Below are positions 8,417-17,111 of a stretch of DNA of 64,000 nt, piece by piece; the stretch's first letter is position 1, and each line of letters begins with the position of its first letter. The position numbers were made by a program, and so were the translations under genes. The notes below the pieces were generated by a model that was not told where the DNA came from, made no database searches, and saw nothing but the letters and a program-made list of their open reading frames with translations. This DNA is from Oscillospiraceae bacterium (GTDB taxonomy: Bacteria > Bacillota > Clostridia > Oscillospirales > CAG-272). The stretch covers positions 62,001-126,000 of the forward strand of contig SVUG01000003.1 of NCBI GenBank assembly GCA_015063385.1, given 5' to 3'.

Positions 8417-8445
8417 TTGCAATATTCACAAAAATGGTATACAAT
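8417..8445 (+). promoter_or_regulatory. promoter for the nifS-iscU-mnmA unit
   Basis: TTGCAA (8417-8422), 17-bp spacer, TACAAT (8440-8445), about 60 bp upstream of the desulfurase start. Confidence 0.6.
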
Positions 8446-8506
8446 ATACGCGTTAAAAAAAGAAACGCTTCTATATTTTATATAGAAAACGTCGAAAGGA
8501 CAGTAA

Positions 8507-9685
8507 ATGAAAAGATTTGTTTATGCCGATAATGCAGCAACCACACCGGTTAGCCGCGAGGTGCTTGATGCTATGCTTCCATGCTTTGAGCGTGACTTTG
8601 GCAACCCTTCGAGCCAGCATTCGCTCGGTATAGAGGCAAAGGATATTCTCGACGATGCAAGAGCGAGAATTGCAGCGGTGCTCGGTTGTCGTGCAGACGA
8701 AATATATTTCACCTCAGGCGGTACTGAGTCTGACAACTGGGCTATCAAGGGTGCAGCTATGAGAATGAGGGCGAAGGGAAGAACCCACATCGTCACAAGT
8801 AAAATTGAGCATCACGCGGTTCTTCACACCTGTGAGGCGCTTGAGAAAGAGGGCTTTGAGGTGAGCTACGTCGGTGTTGACTCTGACGGTGTCGTTGACC
8901 TTAACGAGCTTCGCAGTGTAGTCACCGACAAGACCGCTGTGGTTGCTATAATGTATGCAAATAACGAGATAGGCACTATCGAGCCTATTGAGGAAATAGC
9001 AGAAATTGCTCATGCAAAGGGCGCGTTGTGCTTCACTGATGCCGTTCAGGCAGTGGGCAATGTGGACATTGACCTTTCAAAGAGCGGGGTTGATATGCTT
9101 GCGCTTTCGGGCCACAAGCTTCACGCACCTAAGGGAATAGGACTTCTCTATATCCGTAAGGGAGTCGTTATCTCAAATCTTATTGAGGGCGGCGGCCAGG
9201 AGAAGCGTAAGAGAGGCGGTACGGAGAATCTTCCGTATATCGTCGGACTTGCAAGGGCGCTTGAGATAGCCAAGGAGAAAATGCCCGACCTAGAAAGAGT
9301 AGCGGCAATGCGCGACCGTCTTATTGAGGCTCTGACAGCCATTCCGTACTCCTCGCTGAACGGTCACAGAACAAAGAGGCTTCCCGGTCTTGTGAACGTC
9401 GGATTTGAGTTTATTGAGGGCGAGAGTATGCTTATGTGGCTTGATATGGCTGGCATTTGTGCCTCCACAGGCTCTGCTTGCTCCTCGGCTTCGCTTGACC
9501 CTTCACACGTATTGCTTGCAACAGGCGTGCCTCACGAGCGTGCGCACGGCTCACTTCGCCTTTCGCTCTCGCACGATACCACCGACGCTGACGTCGATTA
9601 TATTATAGAAAACGTCGCTCCCATAGTAGAAAAACTCCGTAATATGAGTCCTCTCTGGGAAGACGTAGTTAAAAATAAGAAATAA
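8507..9685 (+). CDS. cysteine desulfurase, IscS/NifS family
   Basis: Protein of 392 residues, a PLP enzyme that takes sulfur from cysteine as a persulfide for Fe-S clusters and tRNA thiolation. It starts VYADNAATTPVS. The conserved TGGTE-like SGGTESDNWAI lies near residue 70, and HHAVLH near 103. The PLP lysine is in LSGHKLHAPKG near residue 202. The mobile catalytic cysteine lies in STGSACSSASLDPSHVL near residue 325. AAAGGA precedes the start by six bases. The adjacent iscU-type and mnmA genes indicate it feeds both the scaffold and the tRNA thiolase. Confidence 0.93.
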   Translation: MKRFVYADNAATTPVSREVLDAMLPCFERDFGNPSSQHSLGIEAKDILDDARARIAAVLGCRADEIYFTSGGTESDNWAIKGAAMRMRAKGRTHIVTSKIEHHAVLHTCEALEKEGFEVSYVGVDSDGVVDLNELRSVVTDKTAVVAIMYANNEIGTIEPIEEIAEIAHAKGALCFTDAVQAVGNVDIDLSKSGVDMLALSGHKLHAPKGIGLLYIRKGVVISNLIEGGGQEKRKRGGTENLPYIVGLARALEIAKEKMPDLERVAAMRDRLIEALTAIPYSSLNGHRTKRLPGLVNVGFEFIEGESMLMWLDMAGICASTGSACSSASLDPSHVLLATGVPHERAHGSLRLSLSHDTTDADVDYIIENVAPIVEKLRNMSPLWEDVVKNKK

Positions 9686-9697
9686 GAGGAAAAGAAA

Positions 9698-10111
9698 ATG
9701 AAATATAGCGAAAAGGTAATGGACCACTTCACCAATCCAAGAAACGTGGGTGAAATTGAGGATGCTGACGGCGTAGGCGTTGTAGGAAACGCAAAGTGCG
9801 GCGATATAATGAAAATGTATCTCAAGATTGAGGACGATGTAATAACAGACTGCAAGTTCAAGACGTTTGGATGCGGTGCGGCTATCGCTACCTCCTCTAT
9901 GGCAACCGAGCTTGTAAAGGGGCACACTATTGAAGAGGCTCTTAAGCTTACAAATCAGGTAGTCGTTGAGGCTCTTGACGGTCTTCCTCCTGTAAAGGTG
10001 CATTGCTCGGTTCTCGCCGAGGAGGCTATCAAAACGGCAGTTGCTGATTACTATAAAAAGATTGGCAGGCCTGTTGATTTTGAGATAGAAAAAGAACACG
10101 ATGAAGAATAA
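9698..10111 (+). CDS. iscU: Fe-S cluster assembly scaffold, IscU/NifU N-terminal type
   Basis: Protein of 137 residues matching the IscU scaffold. It starts MKYSEKVMDHFTNPRNVGEI. The three cluster-binding cysteines appear as GNAKCGDIMKM, FGCGAAIATSS and VHCSVLAEEA, with an acidic C-terminal tail. It begins 12 bp after the desulfurase stop and is preceded by GAGG. The pairing with NifS and MnmA is common in Clostridia and suggests one sulfur-handling operon. It lacks the C-terminal Nfu domain of full-length NifU. Confidence 0.93.
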   Translation: MKYSEKVMDHFTNPRNVGEIEDADGVGVVGNAKCGDIMKMYLKIEDDVITDCKFKTFGCGAAIATSSMATELVKGHTIEEALKLTNQVVVEALDGLPPVKVHCSVLAEEAIKTAVADYYKKIGRPVDFEIEKEHDEE

Positions 10112-10222
10112 AACATTCCGCGGTTTTGATAAAAAATCGCGGAAAAACTCTATATATGACAATACAACTTTACAAAATGCGCATTTTCAAATAGCTTTTT
10201 GTAGAAAAATGGAGAAAACAGA

Positions 10223-11239
10223 ATGAAAATTCTCGTTGGAATTAGTGGCGGTGTTGACAGCGCTTACGCGGCACTTAAGCTAAAGTCAGAGGGGCACGAG
10301 GTAGAGGGCGCGGTCCTTATAATGCACGAGTATACCGAGATTGAAGCAGCGCGCGAGGCGGCAACATCGGTGGGTATTTTGTTGCATGAAATTGACTGTC
10401 ACTCCTCCTTTGAATGTATAAAGGAAAATTTCGTATCTGAATATATTTCGGGAAGAACGCCGAATCCTTGCATAATATGCAACGAGCGCGTAAAATTAAA
10501 GGTGCTTTACGATTTTGCCATGGAAAACGGCTTTGACGCTATCGCCACCGGACATTATGCCAATGTGGTAGAAAATGACGGCAGATACGCACTGGCTTTT
10601 CCCAAGGATATGAAAAAAGAGCAAACATACATGCTTTATAGACTCCCTCAAAGCATACTTTCACGACTCTACCTACCACTCTCCGAAGAAACAAAAGAAG
10701 AAATAAGGAAGAATACCGACGCGGTGGGGCTTTCTGTCGCAAAGCGTGCTGACAGTCAGGAAATATGCTTTTTACCCGATGGAAATCATACCGAATATAT
10801 AGAATCAAAGGCAGGGAAGAGTAGCGAAGGCGATTTTGTTGACCAAAACGGAAAAATTCTCGGCAAGCATAAGGGAATTATTCACTATACCGTTGGTCAG
10901 CGCAAGGGACTCGGAATATCGCTCGGCGAGCGTGTCTTCGTCACGGATATTAACCCACAAAGCAATACGATTACCCTTGCTCAATCGATTTCAGGTTCTA
11001 CAGAAATCCACCTTACAGACATGGTTTATTCAGGAATGGCAAAGCCCGAAAACGATGAGACCGTAGAGCTTTTCGTCAAGCTGCGATACACTGCGCCTCT
11101 TGTCAAGACACGCGCAATTCTATATCCCGATGGCACAGCAACGTTAACATTTGACAAGCCCGAAAAGTCTGCCCCAGGACAGTCGGCTGTGTTATATAAG
11201 GACGGTGTCGTGATGTGCGGTGGCTTTATAAATAAATAA
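10223..11239 (+). CDS. mnmA: tRNA 2-thiouridylase MnmA
   Basis: Protein of 338 residues, slightly short for MnmA (usually about 360). It thiolates U34 of Lys, Glu and Gln tRNAs using persulfide sulfur. The ATP-binding PP-loop SGGVDSAYAA is at residue 8. The first catalytic Cys lies in TPNPCIICNERVK near residue 98, with the FDAIATGHYA element following. The second Cys lies in DSQEICFLP near 180. HYTVGQRKGLG near 215 is diagnostic. It lies about 110 bp after iscU, with only a weak hairpin between. A strong terminator follows, closing the sulfur operon. Confidence 0.93.
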   Translation: MKILVGISGGVDSAYAALKLKSEGHEVEGAVLIMHEYTEIEAAREAATSVGILLHEIDCHSSFECIKENFVSEYISGRTPNPCIICNERVKLKVLYDFAMENGFDAIATGHYANVVENDGRYALAFPKDMKKEQTYMLYRLPQSILSRLYLPLSEETKEEIRKNTDAVGLSVAKRADSQEICFLPDGNHTEYIESKAGKSSEGDFVDQNGKILGKHKGIIHYTVGQRKGLGISLGERVFVTDINPQSNTITLAQSISGSTEIHLTDMVYSGMAKPENDETVELFVKLRYTAPLVKTRAILYPDGTATLTFDKPEKSAPGQSAVLYKDGVVMCGGFINK

Positions 11240-11259
11240 TCATGCAGGAAAAATATCAT

Positions 11260-11308
11260 AAAAACGGTGCAAAACACCCCGAAATGGAGTGAATTTGCAC
11301 CGTTTTTT
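11260..11308 (+). terminator. intrinsic terminator after mnmA
   Basis: Stem AAAACGGTGCAAA pairs with TTTGCACCGTTTT. The interior holds a smaller CACCCC/GGAGTG hairpin, and six T follow. Confidence 0.88.
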
Positions 11309-11713
11309 ACATATTTAACACTTTCGCACGCGTAGAAAATTTCAACCGTTTTTTGTGCAACTTTTATATATGTTAAAATATGTCAAAAATACTCGTATAA
11401 AACGGGCATAATGGTAAACTTTATTTACAGTATTAATAAAAGGCTTGAAAATGTGGCGTTTTAAGCTCTATTTAGGTAAATTTAATTTACCAAACGCAAA
11501 AAGAACATTTTGGTCCAAAAAAGAGCTTGTAAACAAAAGTTTGCCTTTTCAAAAAATGCTTTTTCAAAACTCAATTTCAAAAAGTTTTTTACCAAACTGT
11601 AAAAATTTTTCTTTATTGACAGAAAATCCGTTGTGTGTTATAATTACTTATATTTACGCGGGCGATGGAACGTATTGCTCGCCGCGATTTAGAAATTTGG
11701 AGGAAATCAGCAG
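11309..11713 (+). other. 405-bp intergenic region with palindromes and a promoter
   Basis: AT-rich and without a convincing gene. It holds a 17-bp perfect inverted repeat GGTAAAT-TTA-ATTTACC (11475-11491) and a 13-bp palindrome TTTTGGTCCAAAA (11508-11520). Looser AAAC...GTTT inverted repeats lie between 11530 and 11600, followed by the promoter at 11616-11644. The setting suggests operator control of the transporter cluster downstream. Confidence 0.6.
11616..11644 (+). promoter_or_regulatory. perfect consensus sigma-70 promoter for the transporter cluster
   Basis: TTGACA (11616-11621), 17-bp spacer, TATAAT (11639-11644), giving a leader of about 60 nt before the ATG at 11714. The absence of another promoter of this quality inside the cluster supports a single long transcript through 25282. 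Confidence 0.9.
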
Positions 11714-14700
11714 ATGAAAACAAAAGTGTTTCAGAAGGCAATTTGCTTAATACTTTCTGTGACGACGCTTCTCGGTGCTTTTGGCATCACCTCATTTGCA
11801 GCAGAAGCCAAGGTAGCTCCGCAGACTAATGCGGGCTCGGCTGCTACGCTTGAGGACATGGTTGCCCTGCTTGGCACGTCAACCTATGCCGAATACGCTG
11901 CGAATCATTCAGACAGCAAGTGGCAAAAGGAGCTTGACGAGATAACGATTGACGTCGTTGAGGATCTCTTAAAAGACTCCTCTGACGCATACGTCACCAA
12001 GGACAGCAAGGATTGCCTTGATTCGGCGGAAGCCAACGAATCCGCATGGGAGGGCTTCGGAGATAACTGGAATAACACAGTTTATCTCCCCACCACCAAT
12101 GCGGAGGGCACTAAGGCAGGCTCGGCAAGCTGGAATTTTAAGCTTACGGATGCGCAGACCGGCCTTTATTATCTTCAGATTGAGTACTACAACCCTCAGA
12201 TTACCGAAAGCCTTTACGGTAAGAGTAGTGTCAGTGCTATAGAGAGAAAACTGAAGATTGACGGCAAGGTTCCCTTTGACGAGGCGAGCAGCCTTACCTT
12301 TGACAAGCATTGGATCTACGATAATATCAGTGAGCCCGTGACAAGCGACGTACAGCCCGGTGATAAGTATCAAGATAACGGTACGTACGTTGATTACGAG
12401 GATGGCACTAAGAAAAATAACAAGAAAGACGGCTACTACAAGTACGTCACTGTCGTTAAGGATGGCAAGAAGACCGTCACTACCTATAAGATTTCTCAGG
12501 ATATTATAGGCAACTCTATGACTCCTGATATTAAGGAGGAGTCGGTTTGGAGCACTTACATTTGTAAGGATACTACCGGATACTACGACGGCTACTTTAC
12601 CTTCCTCTTTGATGAGGATAAGGAATATACAATTACCCTTGAGGCAGAGCGAGAGCCTATGATTGTTAAATCTATCAAGCTTGTTCCCGCTACCGGCTCG
12701 TCTGCAATTATTCCTACATATGAGGAATATCTTAAAAAGCACAGCGACAAGCCCAAGGCTTCGGGCAATATCACCTTTATTCAGGCAGAGTTCCCAGACT
12801 CCGTTTCGGACTCATCCGTTGCACCTGCAAACAACAACTCCTCTGCAGCGAACTATCCCATTTCGTCCTCTGCACAGATTTTTAATGTTATAGGCGAAAC
12901 CGGATTCAGCTCTGTAGGACAGTGGGCGGCGTACAAGTTTACCGTTAACGAAAGCGGTATGTATAACATCGCTATGCGTTATAAACAGGAAACTCTTCAG
13001 GGTATGTTTGCTTGCCGTTCTATTAAGCTGGCTGGTGGTGAGTACGGTATAGGAGAAACTCCCACCGTTCCTTACGTAGAGGCTCAGAAGGCGCGCTTCG
13101 ATTACGATAAGGAGTGGCAGTCTGAGAATATCGGATATTATACCGAGGATGAAAACGGAAATGCAGTAAAGCATGATTTCAGCTTCTATTTCGAAGAGGG
13201 AGTAGAGTACACCCTTTACGTAGAATGCTCGCTCGGCGACCTTAAGTCTTACATAGAGAGAGCGGAGACCTCGCTTAATAACATTAACGAGTGCTATCTT
13301 AAGATTCTTCAGCGTACGGGCTCTGACCCTGACGAGAACACTGATTATAAGTTCAAGGAAACCATGCCTGAGGTTCTTGTCACGCTTCTTAACGAAGCTA
13401 TTGAGCTTACTGCCATTTCCGATGAGCTTGAGCAGCTTTGCGGTACTACAGGCTCTCACTTAGCAACTCTTGATACTATTGCTCGTATACTTGACATTAT
13501 GGGCTCAAGAAACGGTTATGACATACCCGCAAATATGGCTAACCTTAAAACCTATCTTGGTACGCTTGGTACTTGGATTAACGATTCCAAGAAGGGCGTG
13601 GTTATGATAGACAGCATCGGCATCGTTCCTGCCGATACTGAAGAAAAGCTTCCTCGTGGCAAGGCAGGCTTCTTCAAGTCACTTTGGTTTGAGATTTCCT
13701 CTTTCATATATTCATTCTTCACTAAGTATGATCGGATGGGACTTACCGTAGAGCCCACCGCGGATTCCGAAACCGTAAGCGTTTGGCTTGCTTCCGGTCG
13801 TGACCAGTCGAACATTTGGCGTTCGATGGTTGACGCAAAGGGCGGATTCACTGATTCTTACAACACCGCGGTTACTCTTAAGCTCGTCACGGCAAACACC
13901 CTGCTTCCGTCCATATTGTCCGGAAAGGGTCCTGACGTTTATATGGGACTTGGTGCAGCAGATGTTATCAACTACGCTATTCGTAGTGCGGTAATAGGTG
14001 TCAGTGGCAACGACTCAAAGGTTCTTACGGCGGATCAGAATGTCGTATTCCGTTCATATGTTTATGAGAATTCTGCGGGCGAAAAGGTATTCGTTGAAAA
14101 GATTGACGAATCTAACGCCATTTACAGAAAACCCTCGGGCAGCGGATACGTTAATATGACTCAGCAGGAAATTGACGCATTTAAGGCGAACCTTGCTTCC
14201 TACAAGCAGGTTTCTCTTCCTTATTCCGCAATAAAGAACAGCTTTGCTCCAGCGGCTACCAATGCCCTTCAGCTTTTGGAGGTTAGCTACGGTATTCCTA
14301 TGACGATGGGCTTTGCGATGATGTTCTACCGTATGGACGTTCTCGGTCAGCTCGGACTTGAGGTTCCTGAGTCTTGGGATGAACTCCTTGCGATGCTTCC
14401 CGCACTTCAAACTAAGAATATGTCCATCGGTGTTTCTTACATCTCTGCACTCGACTTTATGATGTATCAGATGGGCGGTAATATGTGGAAGTACACTGAT
14501 TCCTCTATCTACGATCCGCTTTATGCAGGCTCGAAGATTGACCTTGATTCTGACATTGCAATTGAGGCGTTCGAGTTTATATGCCGACTTTATACCGACT
14601 ATTCATTCCCGGTAAGCTTCGATGCTGCTAACCGTTTCAGAACGGGTGAGATGCCTATCGTAATCGGTGATTACGCGAGCATTTACAACACTCTTGTAGT

Positions 14701-15244
14701 ATACGCGACCGAAATTGACGGTTTGTGGGAGTTCTGTCCGCTTCCCGGCTCAGATAACGAGTTTGAAGAAGACGGCTTCAACTACGACTCGCTTGCAACC
14801 GTTTCGGCTACCGTAATTCTTAACGGCTGTGATGACCTTCTTACCGCATGGCAGTTTGCACAGTGGCAGACCAGCGCGTCGGTTCAGGCTGAATACGGAA
14901 ACAGAATAGTAGCCGTTATCGGTCCTGCAGCTAAATACGAGGCTGCAAACCTTGATGCTATCAACGACATGTCATGGACCGCAAGAGAAAAGTCGGCTAT
15001 CAAGGATCAGATGGCAAACCTTGATTCTATCGTTAACTATCCCGGCTCGTATATCTATTCGAGATACATGAAGTTCGCATTTCTTGATGCGTACAACGAT
15101 GGCATGGATCCTTATGAGGCAATGATGTCGTATATTCCCGCAATTAATGCGGAAATCGCGCGTAAGCGTGAAGAATTTGACCTTCCCATTGCAGAGACTG
15201 CTGAAGACGCACTCCGCAAGGTTAAGGCTAGTCAATATGATTAA
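11714..15244 (+). CDS. giant extracellular solute-binding protein with N-terminal beta-rich modules
   Basis: Protein of 1176 residues, far longer than ordinary sugar-binding proteins (about 430). It has a signal peptide at residues 1-30 with an AA-type cleavage site (SFAAEA) and no lipobox cysteine. Residues about 100-330 and 370-530 are two beta-rich modules that look duplicated: each has a Gly-Tyr-rich strand pair, an FDKHW/YDKEW element and an acidic ...EYTI/EYTL... strand. A helical spacer (535-660) follows. Residues 690-1176 resemble family-1 carbohydrate-binding proteins (ILSGKGPDVYMGLGA, VPESWDELLAMLP, MPIVIGDYASIYN). GGAGG precedes the start. Two permease genes follow, so it probably captures an oligosaccharide. 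The ligand is unknown. Confidence 0.85.
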   Translation: MKTKVFQKAICLILSVTTLLGAFGITSFAAEAKVAPQTNAGSAATLEDMVALLGTSTYAEYAANHSDSKWQKELDEITIDVVEDLLKDSSDAYVTKDSKDCLDSAEANESAWEGFGDNWNNTVYLPTTNAEGTKAGSASWNFKLTDAQTGLYYLQIEYYNPQITESLYGKSSVSAIERKLKIDGKVPFDEASSLTFDKHWIYDNISEPVTSDVQPGDKYQDNGTYVDYEDGTKKNNKKDGYYKYVTVVKDGKKTVTTYKISQDIIGNSMTPDIKEESVWSTYICKDTTGYYDGYFTFLFDEDKEYTITLEAEREPMIVKSIKLVPATGSSAIIPTYEEYLKKHSDKPKASGNITFIQAEFPDSVSDSSVAPANNNSSAANYPISSSAQIFNVIGETGFSSVGQWAAYKFTVNESGMYNIAMRYKQETLQGMFACRSIKLAGGEYGIGETPTVPYVEAQKARFDYDKEWQSENIGYYTEDENGNAVKHDFSFYFEEGVEYTLYVECSLGDLKSYIERAETSLNNINECYLKILQRTGSDPDENTDYKFKETMPEVLVTLLNEAIELTAISDELEQLCGTTGSHLATLDTIARILDIMGSRNGYDIPANMANLKTYLGTLGTWINDSKKGVVMIDSIGIVPADTEEKLPRGKAGFFKSLWFEISSFIYSFFTKYDRMGLTVEPTADSETVSVWLASGRDQSNIWRSMVDAKGGFTDSYNTAVTLKLVTANTLLPSILSGKGPDVYMGLGAADVINYAIRSAVIGVSGNDSKVLTADQNVVFRSYVYENSAGEKVFVEKIDESNAIYRKPSGSGYVNMTQQEIDAFKANLASYKQVSLPYSAIKNSFAPAATNALQLLEVSYGIPMTMGFAMMFYRMDVLGQLGLEVPESWDELLAMLPALQTKNMSIGVSYISALDFMMYQMGGNMWKYTDSSIYDPLYAGSKIDLDSDIAIEAFEFICRLYTDYSFPVSFDAANRFRTGEMPIVIGDYASIYNTLVVYATEIDGLWEFCPLPGSDNEFEEDGFNYDSLATVSATVILNGCDDLLTAWQFAQWQTSASVQAEYGNRIVAVIGPAAKYEAANLDAINDMSWTAREKSAIKDQMANLDSIVNYPGSYIYSRYMKFAFLDAYNDGMDPYEAMMSYIPAINAEIARKREEFDLPIAETAEDALRKVKASQYD

Positions 15245-15259
15245 GAAAGGAGCAAATAA

Positions 15260-16216
15260 ATGTCAGGAAAAGTTTCAAAGGCTGACGCAAATCGCCCCGT
15301 AGCGCGCGATGAAATGTCTAAGCTTGCATGGACTTGGAAGGAAATGAAGAGAAACAAGACTGCATACTTTATGCTTGCTCCATTCCTTATTTTGTTCATT
15401 ATCTTTACCGTCTTACCCGTCGTGCTCTCAATGTTTTTAAGTCTTACCGACTTCAACATGCTTGAGATGCCCGGATGGCAGGGAATTAAGAACTACACCA
15501 GACTCTTCCTTGAGGATGAGATATTCATGCTCGCGTGCCAGAATACCTTAATATTCGCGGCTATCACGGGCCCCGTATCTTATCTTCTCTCACTTCTCGT
15601 TGCGTGGTTCGTAAACGAGCTTGCTCCCAAGGTAAGAGCAGTGGTCACTCTTATATTCTACGCACCCTCTATTTCCGGTCAGGTATACCTGATTTGGAAG
15701 ACGTTGTTCTCCTCCGACTCTTACGGTTGGGCAAACGCAAACCTTATGAAGCTTGGTATTATTACTCAGCCTATACTTTGGTTTGAGGATGCCAATTACG
15801 TAATGGGTCTTTGTATCGTAGTTGCGCTCTGGACCTCGCTCGGTACGGCATTCCTGTCGTTCATAGCCGGCTTCCAGACGGTTGACCGCTCGATGTACGA
15901 GGCGGCTGCCGTTGACGGTATCAAGAACCGTTGGCAGGAGCTTTGGTATATTACGCTTCCTACGATGCGTCCGCAGATGATGTTCGGTGCCGTTCTTGCG
16001 ATAACGAACTCCTTCGGCTTTGGAGGCGTCGTCACCGCGCTTTGCGGCTTCCCCTCGGTCGGATATGCGGCACATACCATAATGCACCATCTTGACGACT
16101 ACGGCGGACAGCGATATGAAATAGGATATGCCTCTGCGATAGCCGTTGTGCTGTTTATTATAATGTACGGCGCTAACGTCATCATTAAGAAGGCGCTTGC
16201 GAAGGTAGGTGAGTAA
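15260..16216 (+). CDS. sugar ABC transporter permease, MalF/UgpA-like (pair 1)
   Basis: Protein of 318 residues with six predicted membrane helices after a 35-residue cytoplasmic lead. The first helix starts near AYFMLAPFLILFIIFTVLP. The cytoplasmic EAA coupling loop reads YEAAAVDGIKNRWQELWYI and ends TLPTMRP. It lies 15 bp after the binding-protein gene, with an AAAGGAG site, and its 3' end overlaps the next permease by 8 bp. It forms the membrane channel with that partner. No ATPase gene lies nearby. Confidence 0.9.
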   Translation: MSGKVSKADANRPVARDEMSKLAWTWKEMKRNKTAYFMLAPFLILFIIFTVLPVVLSMFLSLTDFNMLEMPGWQGIKNYTRLFLEDEIFMLACQNTLIFAAITGPVSYLLSLLVAWFVNELAPKVRAVVTLIFYAPSISGQVYLIWKTLFSSDSYGWANANLMKLGIITQPILWFEDANYVMGLCIVVALWTSLGTAFLSFIAGFQTVDRSMYEAAAVDGIKNRWQELWYITLPTMRPQMMFGAVLAITNSFGFGGVVTALCGFPSVGYAAHTIMHHLDDYGGQRYEIGYASAIAVVLFIIMYGANVIIKKALAKVGE

Positions 16217-17099
16217 TATGGCAGCTGTTAAAAAATTAAGAACCAGAAACCACCGAGTCGTCCTCAACCGTTCGGCAGGAGGCGACGCCGGCATTACCTT
16301 TATGCTTACGCTTCTCGGTATACTGATGTTCGTACCCATGTACTACGTCGTTATCCAGTCCCTGAAGCCGCTTGACGAGCTGTTCATGTTCCCGCCTCGC
16401 TTCTACGTAAGCAAGCCCACCTTCGACAACTTCGTCGACCTGTTCACCCTTATGGATGATTCGTGGGTGCCCTTCTCAAGATACATATTCAATACCGTAT
16501 TCCTCACGGTATGCGGTACTCTCGGTAATTTGGTATTCGCTTCTATGGCGGCATACTCGCTTGCAAAGCTTCGTTTCCCCGGCAGAAACGCGATATTCCA
16601 GCTTATCGTCACCTCTCTTATGTTCCACTCGACGGTAAACCAGGTCACGCACTTTATAATCCTTTCCTCGTTTAACTGGATTGATACCTACCTTTCTATT
16701 ATAGTACCATCGATGGCAACAACAATGGGTCTTTACCTTATGAAGCAGTTTATGGAGACCTCAGTTCCTGACACCGTTCTTGAGTCTGCAAGACTTGACG
16801 GTGCGAGTGAATTCCGCACGTTCCTTATCATAGCAATGCCTATGGTTAAGCCCGCTTGGCTGACGCTTATGATAGAGTGCTTTAAGTCGCTTTGGAACGC
16901 AGGTGCATCTATTTACATTCACTCCGAGGAGCTCAAGACCTTCAACTATGCTATTAACCAGATAGTATCGGGCGGTATTGCCCGTTCGGGCGCAGGTGCT
17001 GCGGCAATCGTCGTTATGATGATAGTTCCCATTACTATCTTCGTTATCAACCAGAGTAAGATTATCGAGACGATGGGATCGTCCGGTATGAAGGATTAA
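16209..17099 (+). CDS. sugar ABC transporter permease, MalG/UgpE-like (pair 1)
   Basis: Protein of 296 residues with six membrane helices. The first is ITFMLTLLGILMFVPMYYVV and is followed by the family-typical QSLKPLDELF. The coupling loop is LESARLDGASEFRTFLIIAMP. It overlaps the MalF-like gene by 8 bp, indicating translational coupling and heterodimer assembly. The C-terminus lacks the hydrophilic tail seen in some homologues. With the giant binding protein it forms a complete importer except for the ATPase. It is followed after 12 bp by the NHL protein gene. Confidence 0.9.
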   Translation: MSNMAAVKKLRTRNHRVVLNRSAGGDAGITFMLTLLGILMFVPMYYVVIQSLKPLDELFMFPPRFYVSKPTFDNFVDLFTLMDDSWVPFSRYIFNTVFLTVCGTLGNLVFASMAAYSLAKLRFPGRNAIFQLIVTSLMFHSTVNQVTHFIILSSFNWIDTYLSIIVPSMATTMGLYLMKQFMETSVPDTVLESARLDGASEFRTFLIIAMPMVKPAWLTLMIECFKSLWNAGASIYIHSEELKTFNYAINQIVSGGIARSGAGAAAIVVMMIVPITIFVINQSKIIETMGSSGMKD

Positions 17100-17111
17100 G
17101 GAGGAGTAAAA

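Noticed and set aside
10116..10144. Hairpin TTCCGCG...CGCGGAA between iscU and mnmA as a terminator
   Set aside because: No T run follows on the plus strand and the loop is long; at most a weak attenuator, so not listed as a feature.
11445..11717. Open frame of 90 codons upstream of the binding-protein gene
   Set aside because: Contains the promoter and palindromes, has Lys/Phe/Asn-rich random composition and no ribosome site.
12812..13459. Antisense open frame of 215 codons inside the binding-protein gene
   Set aside because: Shadow of biased codon use in the plus-strand gene; no ribosome site or homology signal.
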